DNA from: Planotetraspora kaengkrachanensis
Lineage (GTDB): Bacteria; Actinomycetota; Actinomycetes; Streptosporangiales; Streptosporangiaceae
Assembly: GCF_016862895.1 (NCBI RefSeq)
Contig: NZ_BONV01000029.1
Coordinates: 1 to 59,212, forward strand
Direction: 5' to 3'
DNA length: 59,212 nt
Shown here: positions 35,409 through 45,221 of the stretch, in pieces
How positions within the stretch are numbered: the first letter of the stretch is position 1
How the letters are laid out: each line of letters begins with the position of its first letter
The notes under the pieces: generated by a model
Told to the model about the DNA's origin: nothing
What the model saw: only the letters and a program-made list of their open reading frames with translations
Databases searched by the model: none
Position numbers and translations under genes: made by a program

Positions 35409-36581
35409 TCAGGCACTCGAATGTCCGGACCCTCGGTTGGGGTTCGAGGTCACGAACCGGTCCTCGGCGAGTTCGATCAACGTCGCGTCCACGATGTCCT
35501 CGAGAGTTCCCCCTTCAGCGAGGATCGCCCGCTGGCGCTCACAGGAACTCCCTTGTTCCAGCACGTCGGTCATGACGGCGAGCTCCTCGGCACAGCCGAG
35601 TCTTTCTGCCACCGGTTCCAGTTCGCGCTGAAGTTCATACAATACGTCGCGCATGGGCGCGGTGCTGCCATGGTCGTCGGTGATGACGTCCGCGTCGAGG
35701 CCGTAGCGCGTGGCGCGCCACTTGTTGTCGCGCACGACCCAGGCCGCGGGATGCGGCAGCTTGTACCCCCGGTCGATCTGCTGGTCGAACTGGTGCACGA
35801 GGCACTGGCTCAGGGCGACCACCATGCCGACCTCGCGCGGTGTGGGGATGCCGTCGAACATCCGCACCTCGATCGTGCCGAAGTCGGGATGCGGCCGGAT
35901 GTCCCACCACACCTCCTTGATGCTCCTGATCGTCCCCGCGCGGAGCAACGTGCTCATGTACTCCTCGAACTCGGCCCAGTCGGCCAGCAGGTGCGGCGGG
36001 CCCGCGGTCGGCAGGGCGCCGAAGACGATGGCGCGGCTCGAGGACAGCCCCGTGTCCTGCCCTCCCCAGTAGGGGCTGGACGACGTCAGGGCGAGGAAGT
36101 GCGGCAGGTGCGCCGCCAGGGCGTTGACGATCGGGATGACCTTCTCCCGATCCGTGACGCCCACGTGGACGTGCACCCCGAACGTCTGGATCCGCCACGC
36201 GAGCCACTGCATCTCCTCGACCAGCTCGGCGTACCGCTGCACCGGCGCGTAGACCGCGTCCCGCCAGTCGCTGATGGCGTGCGTCCCGGTGCAGGCCAGG
36301 CCCGTTCCGCGCGGCTCCACCACCTCCTGGAGGCGCCGGAGGCTCCGCTTGAGGTCCTCCACGGCCTCGCCCGCCGTGTTGCAGACGTCGGTGACGATCT
36401 CGATCTGCGACTGCATCAGCTCGTGCATCGCCTTGGGACGCCGGCCCTCGCTCAATTCGGGAACGGCGGCGAGCACCTCCTTGGCGTCCTGCCGGAGCTG
36501 ACGGGTGTGCCTGTCGACGAGCTGAAGCTCCCACTCCACACCGAGCGTCGTACCGCGCGAAGGGTTGAATTCGATCGCCAC
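35409..36581 (-). CDS. Carboxylate-amine ligase, glutamate-cysteine ligase 2 (YbdK) family
   Basis: 390-residue ATP-dependent ligase family (GCS2). Characteristic strings are LGVEWELQLVD at the N-terminus, QSQIEIVTDVC, FGVHVHVGV and the DIRPHPDFGTIEVRMFD motif. Some members join glutamate to cysteine weakly; the true product is usually unknown. GTG start with CGGAGG. Follows the small SCO4848-like gene by 28 bases on the same strand. Confidence 0.88.
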   Translation of the reverse strand: MAIEFNPSRGTTLGVEWELQLVDRHTRQLRQDAKEVLAAVPELSEGRRPKAMHELMQSQIEIVTDVCNTAGEAVEDLKRSLRRLQEVVEPRGTGLACTGTHAISDWRDAVYAPVQRYAELVEEMQWLAWRIQTFGVHVHVGVTDREKVIPIVNALAAHLPHFLALTSSSPYWGGQDTGLSSSRAIVFGALPTAGPPHLLADWAEFEEYMSTLLRAGTIRSIKEVWWDIRPHPDFGTIEVRMFDGIPTPREVGMVVALSQCLVHQFDQQIDRGYKLPHPAAWVVRDNKWRATRYGLDADVITDDHGSTAPMRDVLYELQRELEPVAERLGCAEELAVMTDVLEQGSSCERQRAILAEGGTLEDIVDATLIELAEDRFVTSNPNRGSGHSSA

Positions 36582-36609
36582 CGCATGCCTCCGTGACTCG
36601 GGATCTCGT

Positions 36610-36810
36610 CTATGGCCTACCCCTCTTCCACGCCCGCACGCCGATGGTCCCGAGCACGAGGGCGAGGATGATGTTGACCGCGATCAGCACGCCGTGGACG
36701 ACATAGAAGGCGGTCGGATGCCCGTCCGCCAGGTTGAATCCCAGGTTGATCCATTCAAAGATCATGAAAGCGGCGAGGGCCAACAGAAAGCCCGATACAC
36801 GTCTCGTCAT
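36610..36810 (-). CDS. SCO4848-family small membrane protein
   Basis: 66 residues with two membrane segments (SGFLLALAAFMIFEWINLGF and FYVVHGVLIAVNIILALVLG) and a basic C-terminus (RAWKRGRP). Matches by memory the SCO4848 family, encoded next to the D-Ala-D-Ala carboxypeptidase in Streptomyces; the same neighbour is present here, divergently. The ATG at 36810 lies six bases past a GATACT -10-like box, suggesting a leaderless start; a GTG at 36816 is possible. Function unknown. Confidence 0.78.
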   Translation of the reverse strand: MTRRVSGFLLALAAFMIFEWINLGFNLADGHPTAFYVVHGVLIAVNIILALVLGTIGVRAWKRGRP

Positions 36811-36908
36811 CCTCACAGTATCGGCGGAGGCCTCCGGGGACTGTGTCTTCGATCTTTGGGGGACATGTCCTCACATGCGAAAAGACGCGAAGCTAGGCTG
36901 ATCCCCCT

Positions 36909-38219
36909 ATGGGGACGAACCACCGGGCCCTCGTGGCCGCGCTCATGACGACGACGCTGATCGGGCTGACGGCCGCACCCGCCGCCGGCGCGACGATCGT
37001 CCGCGGAAGTCTGGCCGACGGGTCCGGCCTCGAGACCGGCGCCCCCGACACGGCGACCCTCGACGCCGAGAGCTCCGCGTCCGCCAGTCCCGACACCGGG
37101 AGGCTGAACGGCACTCAGACGGCGGCGAACCCGATCGGCGGGCAACTGCTGGGCCGCCGCGGCCTGATCGTCCCCGCGGGGATCGCCCCGCCGCCCAAGA
37201 CCGAGGCGTCGGCATTCCTCATCGCGGACGCCGACACCGGCCAGGTGCTCGCGGCGAAGGACCCGCACGGGCACTACCGGCCGGCGAGCACGCTGAAGAC
37301 CCTCACCGCGGTGACGCTCATCCCCAAGCTCGACAAGGACCGCTGGGTGAAGCCGAGCCAGTGGGCCTGCAACGAGGAGGGCAGCGCCGTCGGCATCGTC
37401 CCCGAGCCGATCTACCAGATCGACGACCTGATGCGCGCCATGCTGATCGTCTCCGGCAACGACGCGGCCGACGCCCTCGCCGAGGCCAACGGCAGCCTGG
37501 CCAAGACGCTGGCCGACATGAACAAGGAGGCCAAGAAGCTCCAGGCGTACGACACGGTCGCCAAGACGCCGAACGGCCTCGACAAGCCGGGGCAGCGCAG
37601 CTCGGCCTACGACCTCGCCCTGATCGCCAGGGCCGGGCTGGCCATGCCCGACTTCCGCAAATACGTCAGCACCAAGACCGCCAAGTTCCCCGCGCCGAAG
37701 GACCACGGCAAGAAGAAGGATCGCGACAGGCAGGGCGACGACGACCGTGAGTCACCCACCCCGACGACTACCCCGCCCGCCTACTACGAGATCGCCAACC
37801 ACAACAAGCTGCTCGGCAAGTACAAGGGCATGATCGGCATCAAGAACGGCTACACCACGAAGGCGCTCGGCAGCTTCGTGGGGGCGGCCACCCGCAACGG
37901 CCACACGATCATCGTCGTGATCATGCATCACCCCGGCGGGTTCTGGGAGGAGGTCGCGAAGCTGCTCGACTGGGGCTTCGCCGCCGACGGCAAGGTCACC
38001 CCGGTGGGCGAGCTGGTCAAGCCCGCTGCCCCGCCAACGCCCAAGCCCTCGTCCCTGGCCGTACGGCACTCGCCCGCGGCGCAGGCGCCGGTCTCCGGCG
38101 GCGGGTGGACCGACCACGCCCCGCTGGTGACCGCCGCGGTCCTCGGCGTGGGGCTCGCCGGAGCGCTCGCCCTCGGGTACGGCCTGCGCCGCCGCAGGCG
38201 GGCCGCCGATCAGCCCTGA
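36909..38219 (+). CDS. dacC: D-alanyl-D-alanine carboxypeptidase (PBP, S11 family)
   Basis: 436 residues. Signal peptide, a 70-residue linker, then a serine-type penicillin-binding fold: S127-T-L-K130 (SxxK), S182-G-N184 (SxN) and K312-N-G314 where the classical motif is KTG. A Lys/Asp/Arg-rich insertion (DHGKKKDRDRQGDDD) interrupts the domain before YYEIANHNKLLGKYKG. A C-terminal membrane segment with RRRRR follows, so it is anchored outside the membrane and trims peptidoglycan stem peptides. Leaderless: TAGGCT ends nine bases before the ATG. Overlaps the convergent yihY by ten bases. Confidence 0.9.
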   Translation: MGTNHRALVAALMTTTLIGLTAAPAAGATIVRGSLADGSGLETGAPDTATLDAESSASASPDTGRLNGTQTAANPIGGQLLGRRGLIVPAGIAPPPKTEASAFLIADADTGQVLAAKDPHGHYRPASTLKTLTAVTLIPKLDKDRWVKPSQWACNEEGSAVGIVPEPIYQIDDLMRAMLIVSGNDAADALAEANGSLAKTLADMNKEAKKLQAYDTVAKTPNGLDKPGQRSSAYDLALIARAGLAMPDFRKYVSTKTAKFPAPKDHGKKKDRDRQGDDDRESPTPTTTPPAYYEIANHNKLLGKYKGMIGIKNGYTTKALGSFVGAATRNGHTIIVVIMHHPGGFWEEVAKLLDWGFAADGKVTPVGELVKPAAPPTPKPSSLAVRHSPAAQAPVSGGGWTDHAPLVTAAVLGVGLAGALALGYGLRRRRRAADQP

Positions 38220-39151
38220 CCTCCGAGGGCGGACGGCACGGGCGTCGGCTCGGGAGGCGGGCCCAAGGTGGCCGTCGCCGTCCAGGCCGCGGAGTAGAGG
38301 ATCACCCTGGCCGCCAGGTTGATCCACAGCAGCAGGCCCACGATCACGGCGAAGGCGCCGTAGACCGGATTGCGCAGCGTGCCCGCGAGGATCAGCGCCG
38401 CGAGCTGCTTGAGCAGCCCGAACATCACGGCCCCCAGCAGTGAGCCCTTGAGGATCACCAAGAAGGGCTGCGCGGGCTTCGCCAGCCAGCCGAGCATGAT
38501 GAGGAACAGCAGGATGTCGGCCGCGAGACTCACGAGAAGTCCGGTGATCCACACGGACGGCCCCGAGAGGATCGTGCCGCCCAGCCCGAGCCAGCCGGTG
38601 ACCGTGCTGGTCGCGCTGGTCGCGAATCCGCCCACGGCCACGGAGACGAGCATGGTGACGCCGACGAGCACGAGCGCGACCAGGTCCCTGAGCTTGCCCA
38701 GGAAGTAGTTGAGCGGCGGCTCGGCCACCATCCAGATTTCCCGCAGGGCGGAGCGCAGCGCCTCCATGGCGCCCAGGCCCGCGTAGAAGAGGCCGACCAG
38801 GCCGAAGACGCCCGCGCTCGTCTGGACGTCCTTCAGCTTGTCGATCTGCAGCCTCGACGCCAGCCCGGGGAGCTGCTCGTTGATCGCCTTGATGAGCGTC
38901 TCCACCACGTCGGGCGTGAAGAACTGGATCACCGCGAAGGCGAGCGCGATCAGCGGGAAGAACGACAGGAACGCGAAGTAGGTGAACGCCCCGGCCAGCC
39001 GGTCGCCCGACTGCACCTGGTACCGCTGGACCGTCCGGATCAGATGGTCGATCCAGCGGTGACGGATGCGCTGGGTCTCGATGACGTCGCGGCCCCGCGC
39101 CCTCAGCGCGTCGGCGCGCCGCGTGACCCGCTGGACGATTCCTGTTCCCAC
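38210..39151 (-). CDS. YihY/virulence factor BrkB family membrane protein
   Basis: 313 residues with five to six membrane segments and the family opening (GDRLAGAFTYFAFLSFFPLIALAFAV). C-terminal segment YGAFAVIVGLLLWINLAARVILYSAAW is also typical. A flippase or transport role has been suggested for some members, but function is not settled. It lies 75 bases behind trpS on the same strand and overlaps the end of dacC. Confidence 0.88.
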   Translation of the reverse strand: MGTGIVQRVTRRADALRARGRDVIETQRIRHRWIDHLIRTVQRYQVQSGDRLAGAFTYFAFLSFFPLIALAFAVIQFFTPDVVETLIKAINEQLPGLASRLQIDKLKDVQTSAGVFGLVGLFYAGLGAMEALRSALREIWMVAEPPLNYFLGKLRDLVALVLVGVTMLVSVAVGGFATSATSTVTGWLGLGGTILSGPSVWITGLLVSLAADILLFLIMLGWLAKPAQPFLVILKGSLLGAVMFGLLKQLAALILAGTLRNPVYGAFAVIVGLLLWINLAARVILYSAAWTATATLGPPPEPTPVPSALGGQG

Positions 39152-39226
39152 GGCCGGTGCCTACCCCACGAGGCGGTCACGACGCAAGGGCGCGGCTCTG
39201 TGTGGGTGCCCGCCGCTCATGAGCCG

Positions 39227-40231
39227 TCAGGGCGTGGGGAGCAGCCCCAGCCGGTCGCGGACCTTCTCCATGGTCTCCTGGGCGACCGCACGAGCCTTGG
39301 CGGCGCCCGCGGCGAGCAGCCGGTCGAGCGCGGGCTCGTCGGCGAGCAGTTTCTCCGTACGCTCGCGGATCGGCCCGAAGGCCTCCACGACGAGCTCGGC
39401 GATCTCCTTCTTGAGGGTGCCGTAGCCCTGGCCGGTGAACCGCGCCTCCAGGTCGGGGATGGAGACGCCCGAGATCGCCGAGTGGATCCTGAGCAGGTTG
39501 GTGACGCCCGGCTTGTTCTCCTCGTCGGCGACGATCTCGCTGCCGGTGTCGGTCACGGCCCGCATGACCTTCTTGCGCAGCGCCGCCGGGTCCTCGAGGA
39601 CGTCGAGGATGCCCTGCGGGCTCGACGACGACTTCGACATCTTGGCCGTCGGTTCCTGGAGGTCGCCGATCTTCTCGACCTCCTTCAGGATGTACGGGTT
39701 CGGCACCTTGAAGGTCGGGCCGTACCGGCTGTTGAACCGCTGCGCGAGGTCGCGGCTGAGCTCGAGGTGCTGTTTCTGGTCGACGCCCACCGGCACCTGG
39801 TCGGCCTGGTAGATCAGGATGTCGGCGGCCTGGAGGATCGGGTAGGTGAACAGGCCGACGCTGGCGGCGTTCTCTCCGTACCTGGCGGACTTGTCCTTGA
39901 ACTGGGTCATCCGGCCGGCCTCGCCCATCCCGGTCTGGCAGATGAGGTACCACGCGAGCTCGGAGTGCTCGCGGACGTGGCTCTGCGCGAAGACGGCGGC
40001 CCGCTCCGGGTCGAGCCCCGCCCCGAACAGCTGGGCGGCGGCGACCCTCGTCCGCCGGCGCAGCTCGTCCGGCTTGGGAGTGACGGTCAGCGCGTGGAGA
40101 TCGGCGATGAAGTAGAACGCCTCATGCGTCTCCTGGAGCGCGACGTACTGCCGCACCGCGCCGAGGAAGTTGCCCAGGTGAAAGGAGTCGGCGGTGGGCT
40201 GGATGCCGGACAGAACGCGAGGTCGGGCCAT
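39227..40231 (-). CDS. trpS: Tryptophanyl-tRNA synthetase
   Basis: 334-residue class I synthetase charging tRNA-Trp. ATP-binding HLGN ([14 protein letters not shown]) and KMSKS ([12 protein letters not shown]) are present, length normal. The ORF begins at ATG 40231 ([16 protein letters not shown]). Encoded between the CNNM protein and YihY, all on the minus strand, possibly an operon. Confidence 0.95.
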   Translation of the reverse strand: MARPRVLSGIQPTADSFHLGNFLGAVRQYVALQETHEAFYFIADLHALTVTPKPDELRRRTRVAAAQLFGAGLDPERAAVFAQSHVREHSELAWYLICQTGMGEAGRMTQFKDKSARYGENAASVGLFTYPILQAADILIYQADQVPVGVDQKQHLELSRDLAQRFNSRYGPTFKVPNPYILKEVEKIGDLQEPTAKMSKSSSSPQGILDVLEDPAALRKKVMRAVTDTGSEIVADEENKPGVTNLLRIHSAISGVSIPDLEARFTGQGYGTLKKEIAELVVEAFGPIRERTEKLLADEPALDRLLAAGAAKARAVAQETMEKVRDRLGLLPTP

Positions 40232-40274
40232 GACATCCCATTCTGGCAGGGTTCGACGGGTAGCCGCGACAGGG

Positions 40275-41609
40275 TCACTCCCCGGCCTGCGGCGCGTCGC
40301 CCTCGGTGTGCCCCTCGACGGGCGGAGCCGTCGCCGTCGGGGCGACGCGGACCCGGGACACCCGCCTGCCGTCCATCTCGGTCACGGTGAGCCTGACGCC
40401 GGGCGCGTCCGCTGAGTCGCCGTTCTGCGGCAGATGCCCGAGGGCGGCCATCATGTACCCGCCGAGCGTCTCGTAGGGCCCGTCGGGGAGCCTGACCCCG
40501 GTCTGGTCGGCGAACTCGTCGAGGTTGACCAGCCCCTCGACCTCCATCTCGCCGGCGATCACCCGGACGGCCCGGCCGTCGTCGTCGTACTCGTCCCTGA
40601 TGTCGCCGATGAGTTCCTCGACCAGGTCCTCCAGGGTGACGATGCCGTCGGTCCCGCCGTACTCGTCGACGACGATCGCCAGGTGGTGACCCTCGTCGCG
40701 CATCTCGGCCAGGGTCACCAGCACCCGTTTGCTCGCGGGGACGAGTTTGACCGGCCGGATCGGGATCAGCTCGCTGATCGGCTCGATCCTGCCGGTCAGC
40801 ACCGGATCCAGAAGGTCCCGGACGTGGACGAAGCCGATGATGTCGTCGTAGGAGTCCCGGTAGACGGGGAAGCGGGAGTGCGGGAGGCCGGCGGCGAGGA
40901 TCGCGGCCTCGGCGAGCGGGGTGTCCGCGGCCATGAACTCGACCTCGGTGCGGGGTAGCAGCACCTCCCTGAGCTGCCGCTTGCCCGCGGCGAAGACCTC
41001 GGCGATCACGTCGCGCTCGTCCTGGGTGAGCTCCTTGTGGCCCACCACGATGTCCCTGAGCTCTTCCGTGGTCATCGCGGCGCGGTCGGCCAGCGGGTTG
41101 CCGCCGAGCAGCCGGACGATCCCGTTGGTCGACTTGGACAACACCCAGATCACCGGCCTCGACAACGTCGCGATGCGATCGAGCAGCGGCGCGACCAGGA
41201 GGGAGAACGACTCGGCGCGCTGGCGCCCGAGGCGCTTGGGCGCGAGTTCGCCCAGCACGAGCGACACATAGGAGATGGCGAGGGTCACGATCACGAACGC
41301 CACCGGGGCGGCCACGGCCTCCCTGAGGCCCCAGCCGGTCAGCACCGGCCGCAGCCTGTCGGCCAGCGCGTCGGCGCCGAGCGCGGCGGACAACACCGTG
41401 GCGACGGTCACGCCGACCTGGATGGCGGACAGGAACCTGTTCGGGTCGCGGGAGAGCTTCTGGACCCGCGCACCCCGGCGGCCGGCCCCGCTCAACCGCC
41501 GGATCTGGCTCTCCCGCAGTGAGACCAGGGCCATCTCCGCGGCGGCGAAGAAGCCGCCGATCAGAATGAATATCAGGACCAGTGTGATGGTCAACGCGAC
41601 GTTGTCCAC
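40275..41609 (-). CDS. CNNM/CorC-HlyC family membrane protein with CBS pair
   Basis: 444 residues: a CNNM membrane domain with four hydrophobic segments ([24 protein letters not shown]), then two CBS domains ([14 protein letters not shown] and [38 protein letters not shown]) and a C-terminal CorC_HlyC domain. The family is linked to Mg2+/Co2+ efflux or homeostasis; hemolysin is a historical label. GTG 41609 is chosen because it starts the hydrophobic helix directly ([10 protein letters not shown]); the upstream frame adds non-family sequence. Confidence 0.9.
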   Translation of the reverse strand: MDNVALTITLVLIFILIGGFFAAAEMALVSLRESQIRRLSGAGRRGARVQKLSRDPNRFLSAIQVGVTVATVLSAALGADALADRLRPVLTGWGLREAVAAPVAFVIVTLAISYVSLVLGELAPKRLGRQRAESFSLLVAPLLDRIATLSRPVIWVLSKSTNGIVRLLGGNPLADRAAMTTEELRDIVVGHKELTQDERDVIAEVFAAGKRQLREVLLPRTEVEFMAADTPLAEAAILAAGLPHSRFPVYRDSYDDIIGFVHVRDLLDPVLTGRIEPISELIPIRPVKLVPASKRVLVTLAEMRDEGHHLAIVVDEYGGTDGIVTLEDLVEELIGDIRDEYDDDGRAVRVIAGEMEVEGLVNLDEFADQTGVRLPDGPYETLGGYMMAALGHLPQNGDSADAPGVRLTVTEMDGRRVSRVRVAPTATAPPVEGHTEGDAPQAGE

Positions 41610-41775
41610 GTCATCAGTCCGTTCACATGCTTGGGATCGCGCCTGCTGGCCATTCGCGATCTCGTGCCGGCGTCTTAGATCACGGTACTGCCTGGGGCCC
41701 CGACCCTCTCCCCCGCGAAGCGCGTAAGCTAGGGCCAGCCGTACATAATCAAACAAAACCCAACAGGAGTACACA

Positions 41776-42738
41776 GTGAAGCTGCTGGTTACTGGTGGAG
41801 CAGGGTACATCGGCAGCGTCGTGGCGTCCCAGCTTGCCGAGGAGGGGCACGACGTCACGGTGCTGGACGACCTGTCGACCGGGCACAGGGACGCCGTACC
41901 GGCCGAGGCCCGGTTCGTGGAGGGCTCGATCACCGAGGCGCACGGCCTGCTGACCGAGGGCTTCGACGCGGTGTTCCACTTCGCGGCCAAGTCGCTCGTG
42001 GGCGAGTCGGTCGAGAAGCCGGGGCTGTACTGGTCGCACAACCTGGGCGGCACCCTGACCCTGCTCGACGCCATGCGCCAGGCGGGAGTCGGCCGGATCG
42101 TGTTCTCCTCCACCGCCGCGACGTACGGGGACCCGTCCGCCGACGGCACCGCCGCCCGGCCGATCGTGGAGACCGACCCCACCCGGCCGACCAACCCCTA
42201 CGGCGCGTCGAAGCTGGCCGTCGACACCGCGCTGACCGCGTTCGCCGGTCTGTACGGACTGGCCGCGGTGAGCCTGCGCTACTTCAACGTGGCCGGCGCC
42301 TACGGCCGGTACCGCGAGCGCCACACGGTCGAGACCCACCTGATCCCCAACGTCCTCAAGGTCGCCCTGGGCGAACGGGAGTCGGTGAGCGTGTTCGGCG
42401 ACGACTACCCGACCCCCGACGGCACCTGCATCCGCGACTACGTGCACGTCTCCGACCTCGCCCGCGCCCACCTGCTCGCCCTCGACGCCTGTACGGCCGG
42501 CACCCACCGGATCTTCAACCTCGGCAACGGCACGGGCTTCTCCGTGCGGGACGTCATCGACGTGTGCAAGGAGGTCACCCGGCACGAGATCCCCGTGGTG
42601 ACGGCGCCGAGGCGGCCCGGCGACCCCGCCTTCCTGGTGGCGTCGTCGGACAAGATTCAGCGGGAGCTCGGCTGGAAGCCCGACCACACCTCACTGGAGG
42701 GCATCGTCGCCGACGCCTGGGCGGCGCTCACACGCTGA
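41776..42738 (+). CDS. galE: UDP-glucose 4-epimerase
   Basis: 320-residue extended SDR enzyme interconverting UDP-glucose and UDP-galactose (Leloir pathway, cell-wall and exopolysaccharide sugars). NAD-binding TGGAGYIGS at 7-15, DDLSTGH, catalytic Ser/Thr region (FSSTAATYG) and YGASK motif are present, with LRYFNVAGA typical of GalE. GTG start with AGGAGT seven bases upstream. Single gene; CATAAT and TAAGCT upstream are possible -10 boxes. Confidence 0.92.
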   Translation: MKLLVTGGAGYIGSVVASQLAEEGHDVTVLDDLSTGHRDAVPAEARFVEGSITEAHGLLTEGFDAVFHFAAKSLVGESVEKPGLYWSHNLGGTLTLLDAMRQAGVGRIVFSSTAATYGDPSADGTAARPIVETDPTRPTNPYGASKLAVDTALTAFAGLYGLAAVSLRYFNVAGAYGRYRERHTVETHLIPNVLKVALGERESVSVFGDDYPTPDGTCIRDYVHVSDLARAHLLALDACTAGTHRIFNLGNGTGFSVRDVIDVCKEVTRHEIPVVTAPRRPGDPAFLVASSDKIQRELGWKPDHTSLEGIVADAWAALTR

Positions 42739-42747
42739 CCTCGCGGA

Positions 42748-42776
42748 CCGTGCCGGAACCGGCCGTCTCGGCACGG
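42748..42776. terminator. Hairpin after galE
   Basis: CCGTGCCG (42748-42755) pairs perfectly with CGGCACGG (42769-42776), loop of 13 bases, between convergent galE and the DUF11-like gene. There is no T-run, so the assignment rests on position and pairing. Confidence 0.4.
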
Positions 42777-42787
42777 ACGGCACGGGT

Positions 42788-43618
42788 CTAGCCGCGGCGG
42801 AGCGCGACCCGCATCCGCGCCTTGTTGTTGGCCGGCCGGCGGTCGCCGAGACGGCGGGAGTACACGGTGGCCATCGTGGCCACCGCGTGCGACGCCCGGG
42901 ACGGCACCCGGAACACCAGTTGCAGCAGGCCGGTCGACCCCGACCTGATCGGCGGGAGGGAGCACCCGACGAAGGCGGGACCGCGGCGGCACCTGCCCCC
43001 GGTCGCCGACTCGAGCCTGGCCTCCCGCGGCTGCAGGAAGACGTAGGCGTCGCGGACGACCCGGGGCCCGCGGTTGCGCACCTCGGCGCGCACCGCGAAC
43101 CAGTGGCCGGGCCTGGTGAACCTGGTGGACCGGCCGAACCGCACGGCGAGGTCGGCGCCCCCGTCGACCTTGGTCACCGTCTCCGCGGTGTTGTCCGACC
43201 TGTCGGAGTCCACGATCTCCGACGACAACGTCGCCTCCGCGCGGAGCGGTCCTTCCGCGCCCGGCTTGATGAGCCCGGTGATCGTCATGCTTCCCGAGCC
43301 GCCCGCCAGGACGTCCTGCGACGCCCTGCAGATCACCTCGTTCATCCCCCGGCCCGGCGTGCATTCGGCGACGTCGACGTTGATGATCTGAAAGTCGCGG
43401 GGCGTGTGGACCCGCAGAACCGGCAGCACCGCGTCTCCGGGGCCGTCATTGTGCACCTTGATGCGATAGGTCAGCGGCTGGCCCGGCTGTGCGACCTTCG
43501 GCGAGGCGGCGATCCCGACCGAGAGGTCGGCGGTTCCCCATTGCTCCCCAGCGAGCGCCGGTTGCGGCGCTCCTGCGACCAGAACGCACATCAAACCCGT
43601 GACGACCCTGCGACCCAT
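42788..43618 (-). CDS. Secreted protein with two DUF11/CARDB-like beta domains
   Basis: 276 residues. Signal peptide (VVTGLMCVLVAGAPQPALAG), then two Ig-like repeats: ADLSVGIAASPKVAQPGQPL...YRIKVHNDGPGDA and ADLAVRFGRSTRFTRPGHWFAVRAEVRNRGPR. Each has a pair of cysteines likely to form a disulfide. No membrane anchor or sortase signal is visible, so it is probably released or wall-associated. Function unknown; such domains are adhesive or structural. ATG start MGRRVV. Confidence 0.78.
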   Translation of the reverse strand: MGRRVVTGLMCVLVAGAPQPALAGEQWGTADLSVGIAASPKVAQPGQPLTYRIKVHNDGPGDAVLPVLRVHTPRDFQIINVDVAECTPGRGMNEVICRASQDVLAGGSGSMTITGLIKPGAEGPLRAEATLSSEIVDSDRSDNTAETVTKVDGGADLAVRFGRSTRFTRPGHWFAVRAEVRNRGPRVVRDAYVFLQPREARLESATGGRCRRGPAFVGCSLPPIRSGSTGLLQLVFRVPSRASHAVATMATVYSRRLGDRRPANNKARMRVALRRG

Positions 43619-43714
43619 ACCGTTTCCCCCGAAACACTCGAGATCAATTCAATCGTGTGCGGGCGCGCTCCCATCCGTTCGACACGCTGGGGAGACCTTC
43701 GTTCTCCCGGGATG

Positions 43715-45160
43715 TCACACCGGTTCCGGACGGACCTGTGCGGCTGCGAGGTCGGGAGCGGTCGACGAGCGCCGCAGGCCGCCCTCCGGCATCAGCGCGA
43801 GCGCCAGCAGGGCGATGACGGCCCCCGCGACGCCGAGCCACGGGATCACGGTCGCGGTCGCCGCGGCGTGCGCGGACGGAAGGCCGTGCAGCGGGGCCTC
43901 CCTGACCACCACGGAGCTGTAGGCCGTGCCCGCGAGGGCCAGCGCGACCGAGCCCCCGATCTGCCGGAAGAAGGTCAGGTTGGCGCTGGCCGTCCCTGTG
44001 TGGCGGGGCGGGACGGACCCCTGGATCGCCACCGTGAGCCCGGACAACATCGGGCCCATCCCGAGGCCGATGAGGGCCATCCACACGACGAGCGCCGGCG
44101 TCGCCGTGTCGACGGCCAGGTTCGCGCACAGCAGCGTGCCGGCGATGAGGAAGACCGGCGCGACGAGGAGCCAGGGCTTGTAACGGCCGGTCCTCGAGAT
44201 GAGCGCACCCGTCAGCCCGCTCCCGACGACCATGGCGAGCATCAACGGGTAGATGTGCAGGCCCGATGAGGTGGCGCTGAGCCCGTGCGCCTCCTGGAAG
44301 TAGCGGGGCAGGAACACGACCCCCGCGAACAGGCTGAACGCCGTGGAGAACGAGGCCACGTTGACGAGCGTGTAGGTCCGGTTGGCGAACAGCTCCAGCG
44401 GGACGATGGGCTGCTCCGCGCGCCGTTCGACGCCGACGAAGACCGCGAGCAGCACGAAGGCCGCCGCGATCGGTCCCAGGACCGGTGCGCTCGCCCACGT
44501 GTGGTCGTCGAGGCCCTTCTCTGTGAGGCCGAGCAACAACGCGCTGATCGCGGCCGCGAAGATCGCGATGCCGAGGTAGTCGGGGCGCGCGCCGCGCCCG
44601 GTCCCCGGCCGGTGGGGCAACCTCAGCCAGATGATCACGAGCAGGGCGACGCCGATCGGCACGTTGACGTAGAACGCCCACCTCCAGCTCGCGTGATCGG
44701 TGAACAGGCCGCCGAGGAAGGGGCCCGCCACGTAGCTGAGCGCCATCACGCCGCCGAGCGCGCCCTGGACGCGCCCGCTGCGCTCCGGCGGGAACAGGTC
44801 GACCACCAGCGCCAGCGACAGCGGGAGCAGCGCGCCGGCGCCGAGCCCCTGGAGCCCGCGGAAGGCGATGAGCTGGCCCATGCTCTGCGCGGCCCCGCAG
44901 AGGATCGAGCCCACGAGGAAGACCACCACACCGATGAGCAGCAGCGGCTTGCGGCCGTGGACGTCGGACAGCCGGCCGTACAGGGGGACGGTGATGGTGG
45001 AGGTCAGCAGGTAGGCGGTCACGACCCAGGTGTAGAGGTCCGTGCCGTCGAGTTCGGCGGTGATCCGGGGCAGCGCGGTGCCCACGATCGTCTGGTCGAG
45101 CATCGCGAGGAACATCCCGCCGAGCACGGCGAGGAGGAGGATTCCGTTCTTGCGTGGCAT
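43715..45160 (-). CDS. MFS drug-resistance transporter (DHA2, 14-TM)
   Basis: 481 residues with about 14 membrane segments. First helix LGGMFLAMLDQTIVGTALPRI and motif A GRLSDVHGRKPLLLIG are typical of EmrB/QacA exporters. Substrate unknown. ATG 45160 (MPRKNG) follows a run of possible upstream ATGs that lie in the operator region and are rejected. Divergent from a PadR regulator with three shared ACATGT palindromes, so it is probably de-repressed by its substrate. Confidence 0.9.
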   Translation of the reverse strand: MPRKNGILLLAVLGGMFLAMLDQTIVGTALPRITAELDGTDLYTWVVTAYLLTSTITVPLYGRLSDVHGRKPLLLIGVVVFLVGSILCGAAQSMGQLIAFRGLQGLGAGALLPLSLALVVDLFPPERSGRVQGALGGVMALSYVAGPFLGGLFTDHASWRWAFYVNVPIGVALLVIIWLRLPHRPGTGRGARPDYLGIAIFAAAISALLLGLTEKGLDDHTWASAPVLGPIAAAFVLLAVFVGVERRAEQPIVPLELFANRTYTLVNVASFSTAFSLFAGVVFLPRYFQEAHGLSATSSGLHIYPLMLAMVVGSGLTGALISRTGRYKPWLLVAPVFLIAGTLLCANLAVDTATPALVVWMALIGLGMGPMLSGLTVAIQGSVPPRHTGTASANLTFFRQIGGSVALALAGTAYSSVVVREAPLHGLPSAHAAATATVIPWLGVAGAVIALLALALMPEGGLRRSSTAPDLAAAQVRPEPV

Positions 45161-45170
45161 GTGTCGAAGA

Positions 45171-45221
45171 TGACATGTAAGGATTGACATGTCAATTCTC
45201 AGATAAGGTGAGGACATGTCC
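45171..45221. promoter_or_regulatory. PadR operator region with three ACATGT cores
   Basis: A perfect 14-base palindrome ATTGACATGTCAAT (45183-45196) is flanked by TGACATGTAA (45171-45180) and GGACATGTCC (45212-45221), the last covering the padR start codon. On the minus strand TTGACA-N17-CATCTT forms a promoter for the MFS gene inside this region, so repressor binding would block it. Confidence 0.65.
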
